Shown here piece after piece: positions 7,392 to 16,639 of a stretch of 64,000 bases of DNA. A program made the position numbers and the translations under genes. The stretch is from Mycobacterium adipatum. Lineage in GTDB: Bacteria > Actinomycetota > Actinomycetes > Mycobacteriales > Mycobacteriaceae. A model generated the notes under the pieces. That model ran no database searches. It had not been told where the DNA came from and was given only the letters and a program-made list of their open reading frames with translations. Position 1 is the stretch's first letter. Each line of letters begins with the position of its first letter. The DNA lies in the NCBI RefSeq assembly GCF_001644575.1, contig NZ_CP015597.1:1-64000 (forward strand), in the 5' to 3' direction.

Positions 7392-7426
7392 CCCAACCCC
7401 CACCCCGGTGTCGGGTGGGGGTTGGG
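7392..7426. repeat. Hairpin of cassette D
   Basis: CCCAACCCCCACCC (7392-7405) pairs perfectly with 7413-7426 around a 7-nt loop CGGTGTC. Unlike copies A-C it lies between divergent genes, with no minus-strand gene ending at it, so it is not simply the terminator of an upstream gene. Confidence 0.7.
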
Positions 7427-7624
7427 CCTAGGTTCCCTCGTCTTTCGCGGTTGGGCGTGGTGTCTTCATTCGGCGTTATCGTCTGCGATGGGTGCGCGGA
7501 TGTACCGATCAGAACCTGCGCGTCCGGAAGGCAGGTGCACCATGACGGTTCGTATCGACCCGCAAGCACGCGGCCGCGCCGCCGGCCCGGTGGCCGTTCA
7601 CGCGATCAGCGCAGGGTAGCGACC

Positions 7625-8379
7625 GTGGCGTGGGGACAGTTGAACGTCGAGCCGACCGACCTGACTCGGATGGCCGGCGAGTACTCCGGACTGCAAACCG
7701 CCGCGGCCTCGTCGGCGCCCAGGCCGTCGACGAGGTGCACCGAATCATCGCCAGCCACGGACTCATCGGCTACCCGGTCGCGGTGGGTGTGGTCACCGGC
7801 TTGGCCCGCCGGCAGGCGGCGCTGCAATCCAAGGCCGCCGACTTCGAGCAGTACTCCGAACGATTCCTTGAGCACGCTGCGGCCTACCATGACGGCGACC
7901 ACCAGGGCGCCGAACATTTTCAGGCACTCGACTTCTCACAGAGCGCGACACCACCCACGCTCGTCGACGATGATGATGAGCCTGTCGACTACTTCCCCAA
8001 GAATGTGTGCTGGATCGGCACGGCCGGCGGAGACACCTCCGTCTGCTCAAAAGACACCACCGAGTACATGTACGTCGAGGACGGCGTGTGGAAGAACCGT
8101 CAGGTCGACAACGGCTTTGTCTCCGAACTCCCGCCCAGCGCCGGCGGCCCCCGCACGACCCTGCTTCCCGAACCGCCGGCGCCAGGGTCGGACCCGTTCG
8201 CCGATGCCGGCCCCCGCGACCGCGCGGCATACTGGCCAAACCCCGACGGCTCAATGGGTCGCGCGTGGCGCCAACCCGACGGCTCGGTGATCTCCACGCA
8301 GGACACCGGACCCGGACTTAAGATGAGCCCGATCCTCCCCGCGCAGCCGACCAAGGACGAACCCGATAGCGAGACCTGA
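7625..8379 (+). pseudogene. EspC-like ESX secretion-associated protein, frameshifted
   Basis: The 5' frame (GTG at 7625) gives a short EspC/DUF2580-type start (LNVEPTDLTRMAGEYSGLQ). The conserved continuation (AQAVDEVHRIIASHGLIGYP, then ARRQAALQSKAADFEQYSER) is in another frame, so one base is missing or two are extra between about 7696 and 7715. Joined, the protein would be about 251 residues: a helical-hairpin N-terminal domain of ESX substrates and a C-terminal half with a VCWIGTAGGDTSVCSKDTTE segment and a Pro-rich tail. EspC-like proteins are secreted through type VII systems. No ESX apparatus gene is in the window. The break may be real or a sequencing error. Confidence 0.65.
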
Positions 8380-8425
8380 GCGTGTGGGGCCAGGAACCGA
8401 TCTGACCCCACACGCTCTGGCCGGT

Positions 8426-10417
8426 TTACGCGGCCGCAGCTGAGGGCTTCTCGCTGCTGTTGCTGCCCGACTCCGAGCCGCTGCCCCGATGCCCGTCCCT
8501 GGCAGAGTCCTCGCCACGGCGGTGCCGGCCCCCCTCGGTCGAGGACGTGCTGTCAGACGAGGACGTCGCCGACGCATTGCGATCAGCGGCTGCGGCATGG
8601 CGGCCGTAGGTGTCGGGAGAACTCGAGGTGCCGGTCTGCGGCTCCTCGGATTGTCGGACGGCTCCGGGCGACTTCTGCTCGGAAGCCGCACTGCCGGTGA
8701 CGGATTCGCCACCCGTCGTGTCTGGCTTCTGGTCGGACTCGGGGTCCGTTGCGGAGGCATCTGTGGGTGCCTCCGCCCCCGTCGAATCCTGCTTGGGCTC
8801 CTCGGTCACCTGGTCAGGCACCGTCTCGGCGTCGGTGACCGTCGCGGCGGGGGTCTCCGATGTCTCGGAATGATCGATGGCGGTGTCGCCGGCCGAAGAT
8901 TCGGATTCTTCGGTCGCGGCGGCCGGGTCCACAGCTGGGGTGACCGCGGCATCCTGGACGTCGATGTCGGGTTCGGCTGCCACCTCGGGCAGAGCGGTCT
9001 CGTCGTGGTCAAGCTGCACGGTGGCGGGGCCCATGGCCGACTTCCGCTCTACCCCGAGGGTGGCTGTGGCAGCCGAGGCGGCCGGCGCTGCCAGGGATGT
9101 GACGATTCCGCCGATCGCTTGCCCGAGGTCGATGGCGCCGGCGATCGTGTTCAGGGTCGTCTTGGCGGCCAGCGCGGCGACGTTGACGGCGGTGGTGACG
9201 ATTGTCGCGAGGTTGTGGGGCAGGCCGGCGACGATGGACGAAAGGCCCGCGGCTTGGAGCACCCCGCTGGCTGCTGTGGCGAGTCCATTGACGAGCTTGT
9301 TCACCACAGCTGCTCCGGTTCCGGTCAGGTCGGCGCCGACACGGAACGGCATGGACGCGAACGAGCTGGCGGTGTCGACCACCGATCCCACAGTCCTCGC
9401 GGCAGCACCGACGAGGATCGCAACGGCGTTGGTGTAGCTGGCTGGGCTCAGCGGAGCTGCGCCGATACGGGTCAACGCAGCTTGCACAGCGCCTGGTGTC
9501 GTGCCGTCGCCCAGCCAAGTGCCGACGATGGCGTTCACACCGTTCGCCACACGGTCCAAGGCACCTACTCCCGCTCTGACGACAGCATCAGTGATCCCGT
9601 TAACCCCTGCCAACACTGCGGTTACGGGTGCAGACACGACGCCCTGGAGGGCGGTCAGTGCCCCGTCGACTAGCGCGATGTCGGTAAGGGTTTTGCCTGC
9701 TCCAAGGAGATCGTTGACCGCTGCTAGGGCATTAGCGATCTGGGCGCTGACACCATGGACCAGTGAACCGCCAAGCTGCAATCCGTTGCTGGCCAGTGTT
9801 TCCACCGCTGTAACGCCGCGTTGGATGGCCAGACCGGCAATACCGAAGGGTGAGCCGAGCAGGTTGATATAGCTCGATGCCGACAGTGGATCGTTGACAA
9901 GATTGGTCACAGCATGCAGTGCGGTGCCTAGTGTTCCGGTGACCGCCGAGGTCAGTAGTTCGCTGACCTGTCCGGACGTCAGACTGATGCGGTGCCCGAC
10001 GTCCCGTAATGACCCGCCTAGTTCAGTGAGTCCCCCGGCGGAGGCTGCCTTGAGAGCCACGAGCACTGATACCAGCGTTGGGTTTCTTCCGGCGGCGCCG
10101 ATCAGCCCATCCCAAATGGTCTCGTTGAGACCGGCGGCCGCGTTCAGCGCACCGGACAGCGTGTGGCCGGCAGAGTCCATCAACGAGGTGACAGTGCTGC
10201 CAGCGGCGGCCATCGCGTCGTTGAGGTTATCCACGAGCACGGCGATATCGGCCGGAGAAATAGCAGCCGTCAGGTGTACTTGAGAAACTGTGACCTGGGG
10301 AATCGCTGCGGCGGTGAGTCGAGGTGCATCGGTGATGACTATCGGACTGAAAGCGATGGCGCTGGCGACTGTTGCAGCGATACCGCGTTTGAAGTAGGGG
10401 CGGGCAGAAAGCTCCAC
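8426..10417 (-). CDS. Large exported Ala/Gly-rich protein with acidic Ser/Thr-rich tail
   Basis: About 663 residues. The GTG at 10417 is chosen because GGAGGT lies four bases upstream. A signal-like N-terminus (FKRGIAATVASAIAFSPIVI) is followed by roughly 450 residues of amphipathic, Ala/Gly/Val-rich repeats with recurring Asn-Leu, VTAVLAGVNGI and ASSYINLLGSPFG-type segments. This pattern is common in mycobacterial cell-surface or PE/PPE-neighbour proteins. The last roughly 200 residues are a disordered Asp/Glu/Ser/Thr/Pro tail ending EKPSAAAA. It is probably exported and surface associated. No enzyme motif is seen. It is convergent with the EspC-like gene. Confidence 0.75.
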   Translation of the reverse strand: MELSARPYFKRGIAATVASAIAFSPIVITDAPRLTAAAIPQVTVSQVHLTAAISPADIAVLVDNLNDAMAAAGSTVTSLMDSAGHTLSGALNAAAGLNETIWDGLIGAAGRNPTLVSVLVALKAASAGGLTELGGSLRDVGHRISLTSGQVSELLTSAVTGTLGTALHAVTNLVNDPLSASSYINLLGSPFGIAGLAIQRGVTAVETLASNGLQLGGSLVHGVSAQIANALAAVNDLLGAGKTLTDIALVDGALTALQGVVSAPVTAVLAGVNGITDAVVRAGVGALDRVANGVNAIVGTWLGDGTTPGAVQAALTRIGAAPLSPASYTNAVAILVGAAARTVGSVVDTASSFASMPFRVGADLTGTGAAVVNKLVNGLATAASGVLQAAGLSSIVAGLPHNLATIVTTAVNVAALAAKTTLNTIAGAIDLGQAIGGIVTSLAAPAASAATATLGVERKSAMGPATVQLDHDETALPEVAAEPDIDVQDAAVTPAVDPAAATEESESSAGDTAIDHSETSETPAATVTDAETVPDQVTEEPKQDSTGAEAPTDASATDPESDQKPDTTGGESVTGSAASEQKSPGAVRQSEEPQTGTSSSPDTYGRHAAAADRNASATSSSDSTSSTEGGRHRRGEDSARDGHRGSGSESGSNSSEKPSAAAA

Positions 10418-10682
10418 AGAGACCTCCACAGTGAGAGTTTGGCGAAGTGAGAAATCAGCGAACCGCCCGATGGCGAGAATCGCGCAAGCTATGAATCAAA
10501 TCGATTGATGCGCAGATGATTTGATGGGTGATGTGCAATCGCTCATGAAATCTGCGAGGCGCAGCGGTCCGTCGACTCGCAATGTGTTGGTACCGAGTTC
10601 GCGCACGTGCGCGCATCATCCAGCAGGCATGACCGTTTCCGTCCCTTCATCTGACCACTAGTAGACGCGGCGTTGCAGGGCG

Positions 10683-10760
10683 CGAATAACACTGTTGCGC
10701 AGAGCAACTGACGTGTATCAAGTTCAGATGCCCGGACAGTAGCAGCTGTTCTTGACACGG
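10683..10760 (-). repeat. Duplicated promoter-region repeat, copy 1
   Basis: About 75 bp matching 11963-12038. Shared blocks include GCGCAGAGCAAC and ATGCCCGGAC followed by AGCAGCTG or AACAGCTG. On the minus strand it contains TTGCTC and TGTTATTCG, an extended -10-like element, pointing at the exported-protein gene that begins at 10417. The rest of 10418-10960 shows no convincing gene. Confidence 0.6.
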
Positions 10761-10960
10761 TCGATGGATCGCAATCGCCATGGCTCGAAGGTGCAGGGTC
10801 GCGGCAGGCCGATCAGAAGCCGCCGCTGCAGGAGTAATTACGCATTAAGGCGTCCAGCGCGGCTACGGTGCGTCAACTCAGTTCCGCGCCACGCGCCTAC
10901 CTACTTCGGGCCTGGCCGGCGGTTCCCTCGATGTGAAGAGAGAAAGCGGGAAGAAGGCAG

Positions 10961-11908
10961 CTATCCGACTGGTGGCGCGGTGCGTTCGAGCACGCCGTCG
11001 ACGATCTTGCGGATTGGACTGACCTCGCGGTTGTGCAGCGGTGTGGAGTTCACGATGTCTCGGCCGGACTCACCGCCGTCGTACATGCGTTCCAGTATCT
11101 CGCCGAGCTGCCCGTTGGTCATGTCGGCGACCTTGCGCACATTGGGCATCTGCTCGCGCACGATGCCGGCGATCGATTCCCACCACACGCGCCGCTCCGC
11201 CGGCGCCGACGGACCGGTGTTGATGGCCGCAGGCGACCGGCCAACCGCGTGGGCACCGCCGGCGACCACAGGCAGCGACGGTCCGAATCGGCGCACCGGG
11301 TGCGGGTCGGTCTGCGTAGAGGTCAGCGACAGCAAGGCCAGCGTCGAGCAGATGAGCGACAGATCGACCGCGATCGGCCACAGCCATGCGGTGTCTGCGC
11401 TCATTCCCAGCATCACCATCAGATCGCGCAGCGCGAAGAAGCTCATCGCAAACGCGCACACCGCCACTCCGACGGTCAGCAGCAGCGCACCGCCCAGGAC
11501 GAACGCGTCGACGCGTCGGTACCCGCGGCGGCGGGTCTTGATAAGTAGGGCAACCGAATGCGACGAGCCAAGCAACACCGCCGGTGGCACCGCGGCCGCG
11601 ACAGCGGCCAGTAACTTCAGGTGACTCTCCGGGGCGGTCATCCACGCGTGAATGACGTTGCCTCCGATGGACACCACGGTCGCGAACAGCAGCCACATCC
11701 CGAAGAACCACAGCGCGTGCCGGCGCGCATCGTCATTGCGGGATGCATCGGGGCTCGTCGCCAGATCCGCCCTCGGCGCTGGGCGGTCGTCGCCGGCCCG
11801 CGGATCCGGGTGCGCCGGCTGGGGGTGCTCCACGGTGATGGTCGGGGTCTGCGCCGTTGTGGTCAGATCGGCGCCGTTGCGGGTGGGCGCGGCGTCGAGC
11901 ACGGTCAT
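10961..11908 (-). CDS. DUF2637 membrane protein (plasmid-transfer-associated)
   Basis: 315 residues. A disordered Pro/Thr/Asp N-terminus (1-60) precedes four hydrophobic segments (about 66-86, 98-118, 133-157 and 168-192), with RRGYRRVDAFVLGG and ADTAWLWPIAVDLSLI between them, as in the DUF2637 family. A cytoplasmic C-terminal region of about 110 residues ends in short helices (QLGEILERMYDGGESGRDIV), perhaps a DNA- or partner-binding part. DUF2637 proteins are common on actinobacterial plasmids and integrative elements, often beside transfer genes; a role in conjugation is plausible but unproven. The ATG at 11908 is preceded by a 50-bp leader and repeat copy 2. Confidence 0.8.
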   Translation of the reverse strand: MTVLDAAPTRNGADLTTTAQTPTITVEHPQPAHPDPRAGDDRPAPRADLATSPDASRNDDARRHALWFFGMWLLFATVVSIGGNVIHAWMTAPESHLKLLAAVAAAVPPAVLLGSSHSVALLIKTRRRGYRRVDAFVLGGALLLTVGVAVCAFAMSFFALRDLMVMLGMSADTAWLWPIAVDLSLICSTLALLSLTSTQTDPHPVRRFGPSLPVVAGGAHAVGRSPAAINTGPSAPAERRVWWESIAGIVREQMPNVRKVADMTNGQLGEILERMYDGGESGRDIVNSTPLHNREVSPIRKIVDGVLERTAPPVG

Positions 11909-11962
11909 GATTGGTTACTTCCCTTCATCGTGGAGGTGGGGCGACGTCGGCACCGGTCAGCC

Positions 11963-12040
11963 CGAATAGCATTGCCGCGCAGAGCAACCGGTGAGCTCAT
12001 CGGGACCAAATGCCCGGACCCTAACAGCTGATGTGGACAC
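11963..12040 (-). repeat. Duplicated promoter-region repeat, copy 2
   Basis: Counterpart of 10683-10760, 1,280 bp away in direct orientation. On the minus strand it has TTGCTC and the extended -10-like TGCTATTCG about 60 bp upstream of the DUF2637 ATG. Both copies precede minus-strand genes for membrane or exported products. Confidence 0.6.
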
Positions 12041-12452
12041 CGCGGCGTGTGAGTGCGATCAGGGCTTGTGGGGCGGGTCATATCAGGCCCTTGGCGCGGT
12101 AGTCGGCAAGTTTGGCGCGCACCCCTTTGGCGTACGACCGGCGCGCCGCGGGTAGTACCCGGTCCCATCCCCGGCGGCGCGGTGAATGTCGTTGCTGGCG
12201 TGGTCTTCACGATCCATTGCAGCCGCGCGTAGCCCTGGTATCAGGTGGTGTGGGTGAACCCGAAGTCCGTCTCAGTGCAAGTGCAGGCCGGCGCCACCTG
12301 GCCCCAAAAGATCGCCTACCACGAGATCTCCGATCACCGGCCCGGAGATCGCCAGGTCTACACCGCCTAGCGGTACCGTTGCGGATGTCAACAGTTCCGA
12401 CCCGCAACCCCCACCCGCGCCCTCGACGTCACAGCCGGCAGAAAGCGACCCC
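12041..12452. other. Intergenic stretch with two likely gene remnants
   Basis: Two short protein-like tails are seen. On the minus strand a frame ending near 12078 reads RSYAKGVRAKLADYRAKGLI. On the plus strand, from 12245 to 12370, a frame reads VWVNPKSVSVQVQAGATWPQ and closes with VYTA. Neither has a proper start region, so both look like relics of plasmid genes. Nothing else is supported. Confidence 0.35.
12233..12370 (+). pseudogene. C-terminal fragment of an unrecognised plasmid protein
   Basis: 46 codons open between an in-frame TAG and the stop at 12370. The peptide (WYQVVWVNPKSVSVQ, KIAYHEISDHRPG) reads like the end of a small beta-rich protein found on actinobacterial plasmids. There is no ribosome-binding site, and upstream DNA in the same frame is closed. 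Confidence 0.35.
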
Positions 12453-12827
12453 ATGACCTGGACAACCGAACTCACCTACACCGCAGACGGCCTCACCGAC
12501 GAGGACACCGCGGCGCTGGCGAAGGCCCTCGGCGGCGCTGACATCGCCTACGCCGCCGGACGGCTGCGGGTCCAACTCGAGGTCGAGGCAACCACGCTCG
12601 AAGACGCCGCCGACACCGCACTGCGCACCGCGGCCGCGGCCACCGGGCTTCTCAAGCCCAGCCGATTCAAGATCCTGCCCACCGAGGAGTTCCTCGACCA
12701 AGCCCTGCAGCCCCGCGCGTCGGTCAAGGCATTCCAGAAGCGGTGGGAAGAGACTCGCAACAAGGCCGGCGGACGACCCAGACGCCAGCTTGACACCACA
12801 CCGAAGAAAGCGATGATCACCTCATGA
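12453..12827 (+). CDS. Hypothetical protein (124 aa)
   Basis: A 124-residue protein starting MTWTTELTYTADGLTDED, with an alternating strand/helix pattern (VQLEVEATTLEDAADTALRT) resembling a small alpha-beta sandwich, and a basic C-terminus (RPRRQLDTTPKKAM). It is the first of three plus-strand genes joined by an ATGA overlap at 12824 and a 22-bp overlap at 13006. Proteins of this size and pattern occur on actinobacterial plasmids, but I cannot name the family. Its proximity to an Imm61-like gene raises the possibility of a toxin/immunity neighbourhood. Confidence 0.65.
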   Translation: MTWTTELTYTADGLTDEDTAALAKALGGADIAYAAGRLRVQLEVEATTLEDAADTALRTAAAATGLLKPSRFKILPTEEFLDQALQPRASVKAFQKRWEETRNKAGGRPRRQLDTTPKKAMITS

Positions 12828-13027
12828 CGCTCCGCGTCGATCGCACCCTGCCCCATCATGCCGCGCTGGGCTTGGTCCTCTTCACCGAGCCGCGACGCCG
12901 ACCCACCCTCGACGACCGCACCCCCGACCAGATCCAGCGCGACGCCGCCGCCGGCCAGCTCGCGGACACAATCACCCGCACCGCCGAGGCGCCCGCTAGC
13001 CGTCAATGTCGAAACCGCCCACACTGA
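12824..13027 (+). CDS. Small hypothetical protein (67 aa)
   Basis: The ATG overlaps the stop of the preceding gene (ATGA), supporting coupled translation. The 67-residue product is basic and lacks clear structure apart from a helical DQIQRDAAAGQLADTITRTA stretch. The final part overlaps the start of the Imm61-like gene by 22 bp. It could be a small DNA-associated protein; function unknown. Confidence 0.5.
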   Translation: MTLRVDRTLPHHAALGLVLFTEPRRRPTLDDRTPDQIQRDAAAGQLADTITRTAEAPASRQCRNRPH

Positions 13028-13263
13028 GCGCCGACGTCACAGGTTGGGCACGCACCGCGCACTACGTGACCCTGATCGCCGACGACGGCGACATCCAGTT
13101 GCGCTCCGAGACTGGGACCCCAACGGGGTATTACATCCGCCGCCGCGGATCCGACCGTCTCGAACTGACGCAGACCGACGACGGCGACACAGAGCAGCCA
13201 CTGCTGTTCGTCGCCGACATCGAGGTCCTGGAGCGCTACCTCATCGGCTTGTTCGTTCTATAG
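13006..13263 (+). pseudogene. Imm61-like immunity protein, C-terminally truncated
   Basis: 85 residues that match the N-terminal half of the Imm61 immunity-protein family: a short helical start (SADVTGWARTAHYVTLI), then GYYIRRRGSDRLELTQ and ADIEVLERYLIGLF. Full-length members are about twice as long. The frame ends abruptly with VL and a stop 20 bp before the first recombinase gene, so the insertion of the recombinase module probably removed the 3' half. A protein-like C-terminal half of the same general type lies at 22198-22599 on the opposite strand. Imm61 proteins neutralise polymorphic toxins; no cognate toxin was identified. Confidence 0.55.
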
Positions 13264-13282
13264 CCACCAGACTGTTGTTGCT

Positions 13283-14758
13283 ATGCTTGTCTCGCACTCC
13301 GACACGAGGGGCGAGATGCAGAAGTGGTCCGTTGTCCGGTACGACGTGGACCTGCTCGCCCGGGAGTGGCCGACACGGCTTACAGGTTCGATCTCCGATT
13401 TCGATGAAGTTTTGGCGCGCTGGCGGAGCGTCCATGGCCAGCGCTTCATTATGCGCAGCGACGGCTTCGTCGATGTGCGTGTCAACGCGTTCTTGATATC
13501 CGCGCGGATGCGGGCGCTGGCGAGGACGACTAATCGGGATTATGCGCAGTCGCTGTGCGTGTGGCTGAACTTCCTTGAGGCACGCGGGCAGGTCTGGTCC
13601 GCAGCGACGGTAGATGATGCGGAGGAGTTTGAGTTTTGGAGGCGAACCGATCCGAGGAATTTGAGTCCTGTTGGTGCCGCTGCATTTTCAAAGGATGTTG
13701 CTGCTTGCAGGAAGCTGTATGCGTGGGCTGCGGAGCGCTTCTCCGACGTGATCGACATCTTTGTCAATGTGGCTGCGCCACCGGCGAAACGCTCAGCAAG
13801 GGTGCGGTGGCTTGATCCCGCTGCCGTGGAACGATGGCGCGATGTCGGTCTGCGTGGCCGCGACTCTTACGGCCGCCGGAACGGGTCGCGTCACACCCGC
13901 AATGAGCAGCGCAATGTTGCGTTCGTCGACGGGCTTTATGGCACAGGTCTGCGCCTGTCGGAGTGGGCCTCCATCGCTACAGACGAACTACCCACGGCGG
14001 GCATGGGCCGATTCTTCTACAAGAACCAGCTTGCCGATGCATGTGCGAAAGGCGGTTACGGGCGCCCATATTGGATACCTCAGCACGTCCTGACCGGCAT
14101 CGATGCCTACGCCGAGGGGCCTCGCGCCCGAGCCGTACGCGGAGCACAAGCCCTCGGTCGTTATGAGCAGCTGGCCGAGGCGATCATCGTAGGCAGTTCC
14201 CAGCGGCGAGGGGTGGTGCGGCTACCTGACGACGCCGGCAGGTTCGTCGACCGCACCTGGAATACGGTGGAAACAGCATTGCGGCGCAGATTATTTCGTC
14301 GTACGGATGCTGGCCTGGAGCCGTTGTGGCTGTGGCTGAACGAAGATGGCCTGCCGCGTGACCCGCATGGGTGGCACCACACTTTCGCCGAGGCCAACGC
14401 GCGGATCGCAGCGCTGGGGATGCATAACTTTTCTTGTACCCCGCACATGCTGCGACACTCCTTCGCGCTGCGTTGGTTCTCCGTCGGCAAGCTTGTCTAT
14501 TCGTCTAGATTGGAACATCTTTCGCAGGACGAGCAGCGAGACTTCCGCATCCAGTTCGGGGACACCTGGCACCTCGTGCAGACGATGATGGGTCATCGCC
14601 GAGTGGAAACCACCAAGGACGTGTACTTAGAGCCCTTCCGCGCACTCGACGTGGAGGTGCTCCAGACCCAGGCCCACGGCTTGCCGGTAGCGGAGATGAT
14701 GGCAGACTTATTTGCCAGCCATCCCGCGGTCCTCGGCGATCCGGCGGCTCCGACATGA
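13283..14758 (+). CDS. Tyrosine recombinase, first of a trio
   Basis: 491 residues. A core-binding helical region (about 60-150) with TTNRDYAQSLCVWLNFLEA is followed by a catalytic domain with the expected tyrosine-recombinase boxes: YGTGLRLSEW (Arg of box I), HMLRHSFALRW (His-x-x-Arg), a MMGHRRVETT segment and the nucleophile Tyr in KDVYLEPF. It would cut and rejoin DNA via a covalent phosphotyrosine. Its stop overlaps the start of the next gene (ATGA at 14755), as in recombinase trios (RIT elements, Tn554 TnpA/B/C). It appears intact and starts 20 bp after the truncated Imm61-like gene, marking the left edge of the inserted module. Confidence 0.85.
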   Translation: MLVSHSDTRGEMQKWSVVRYDVDLLAREWPTRLTGSISDFDEVLARWRSVHGQRFIMRSDGFVDVRVNAFLISARMRALARTTNRDYAQSLCVWLNFLEARGQVWSAATVDDAEEFEFWRRTDPRNLSPVGAAAFSKDVAACRKLYAWAAERFSDVIDIFVNVAAPPAKRSARVRWLDPAAVERWRDVGLRGRDSYGRRNGSRHTRNEQRNVAFVDGLYGTGLRLSEWASIATDELPTAGMGRFFYKNQLADACAKGGYGRPYWIPQHVLTGIDAYAEGPRARAVRGAQALGRYEQLAEAIIVGSSQRRGVVRLPDDAGRFVDRTWNTVETALRRRLFRRTDAGLEPLWLWLNEDGLPRDPHGWHHTFAEANARIAALGMHNFSCTPHMLRHSFALRWFSVGKLVYSSRLEHLSQDEQRDFRIQFGDTWHLVQTMMGHRRVETTKDVYLEPFRALDVEVLQTQAHGLPVAEMMADLFASHPAVLGDPAAPT

Positions 14759-16639
14759 GTCGTCGCGGTCGTTTCGCCCACCTCCCCGATTCCGGTTTAC
14801 CTACTCGGCGGGGCGTTCTTGCAGACGGGACGACCGTGCGCTGCTTCGGCGACGGGGACGGTGCATCGAAGGATTTCGCGTGTTCGCGTCTGACGGTAAG
14901 TCCGGCCCTACAACGGCTGTTCGCCGAGGCGTTCGCCAAACGCACCGCTCCGGGATCGACTCTGCGGTCTATGGAGGCGATCGGGGACGCGTTTCGATCG
15001 ATGCTGCGCTTCTCGACTTACCTAGCCAGTTTGTCGCGCCCACCGGCGAGCAAATCCGGGCTGCTCCCGCGTCATATCGACGGTTTCGCGACGCATCTGC
15101 GTGTGGGTGGCCACCGGGGCACTCTTCGCAAGGATGTGCAGGCGGTGAAGTCGATTCTTCGGCAGCTTGATTCGTGGGATCCGCTGATGGTGGCCAAACT
15201 GGCCGAAGCTCACCCACCTGCCTTCACTACGGGCAGAGGTCACCAAAGTTACAGTCGGGCTGAGTTTCTGCGGATCGCCACGGCCGCTCGCGACGATCTC
15301 TGCCGCGCCAGCCGACGCATTCGAGACAATCGAGTGCTGCTGCAGCAGTATCGATCTGGTGCAGTGCAGGATGATCTCACTCGGCGACTTGAACTGCTCG
15401 ACTATGCGGAACGGCACGCCGACGTGCCACGCCGCGGCGGTGAGTACCCGAGTAAGGCCGACCTGCCAGCACGCTGGGTCAAAGAGGGCAACTTCGGAGC
15501 AACCAAGGACATCATCCGGTGGGCGCATCTGGCGCCCATGGAAATCAGTGCCGGCGCCATCCTGCTAGCCATTCCTGACTGGCCAGAACCCCTACACGAT
15601 CATGAAATGCACGGCCGCCCATCACCGCGCCGACGCCGCGGGCAGCGGCGTGCAAACCGCTATCATCGAGGCCCGCAAACCGCGGCGCCAGGGACGCGCG
15701 CACATGGACATCGCATTCACCGCTATCACCGACTGGATCAGTGTCCCCGACGAGTCCGCAGCCCTCTCCTCGCGCGACGAGCTACACACAGCGTTCGGTG
15801 TGTACATGCTGCTGCACGAATTGACCGCCTCCAGTCGACGGGTCACGGGGAGCAGCCGGTTGATGCTAGCTTACTGCGCCAATGGCCCCGAGGGGCGCGG
15901 AATCCGCGCCCAAGGCGCCGCCGGTGGATGGGTTCACCCCTGGTCGTTACACCACGGTCTGCGCCAGGACTCGGCCCCGGACACCGCAACCGGGCTTCTT
16001 GATGTGTCGTTGGTCCGACTGCGGATGACGTACCTGGAACTGCACCAGAAACCGGTGGCCCACACCGAACACACCCTCGTCAACGACTATTTAGGACGCA
16101 ACCGCGGCAATCTGGCGGACTATCAACGCGTCGTCGCCGCGGCGCTGGACGAACAGGTTGCTACCGCGCGGGCACTGCCGCTCATCGAGAGCTTATCGGC
16201 GTCCGATATCGCGCAATCACAACGGGATCCGGTTGCATTGGCCTCACGATTAGCGTTGTCGCACAGCACAGTTCGGCGGATGCTGCAGGGAAAATTGGAC
16301 ACCGTAATGAACGCGTGCATCGACAACGACCACGGCCCACACAGCGAGCCGGGCCAACCGTGCCGGGCATCGTTCATGCTCTGCCTGAGCTGCCCGTGCG
16401 CGCGGGCACTGCCACGACACCTACCCACCCAGATACTGGTTTTCGAGCGCCTAGCCGAACGCCGCAACGCGATGACCCCGTTGACATGGACGACACGATT
16501 CGCTCTCCCACACGCCCAACTGGCCGATCTGCTCGCACGCCACGACGACACGGAACTCGACGCGGCGCGCGCCGCGACCACTCCGGAGCACCACGACCTG
16601 GTAGCACGATTCCTCAACCGCGAGTTAGACCTGCGATGA
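14755..16639 (+). pseudogene. Second recombinase-trio protein, frameshifted
   Basis: The 5' frame (from ATG 14755) is coherent to about 15570 and then turns Arg/His-rich. The continuation, AAHHRADAAGSGVQTAIIEA and onwards, is in a frame that includes CTG at 15575. One base is extra or two are missing within about 15570-15575 (CTAGCCATTCCTGACTGG). Joined, the protein would be about 628 residues, close to the size of the second protein of Tn554-like trios. The C-terminal part has a Cys-rich segment with LCLSCPCARALPRHLP. I see no clear full Arg-His-Arg-Tyr set, so its catalytic state is uncertain. It overlaps the third gene at 16636 (ATGA). Confidence 0.65.

Noticed and set aside
2578..7426. 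CRISPR-like array from the repeated hairpins
   Set aside because: The copies are kilobases apart, each before a gene start, with no spacers or cas genes.
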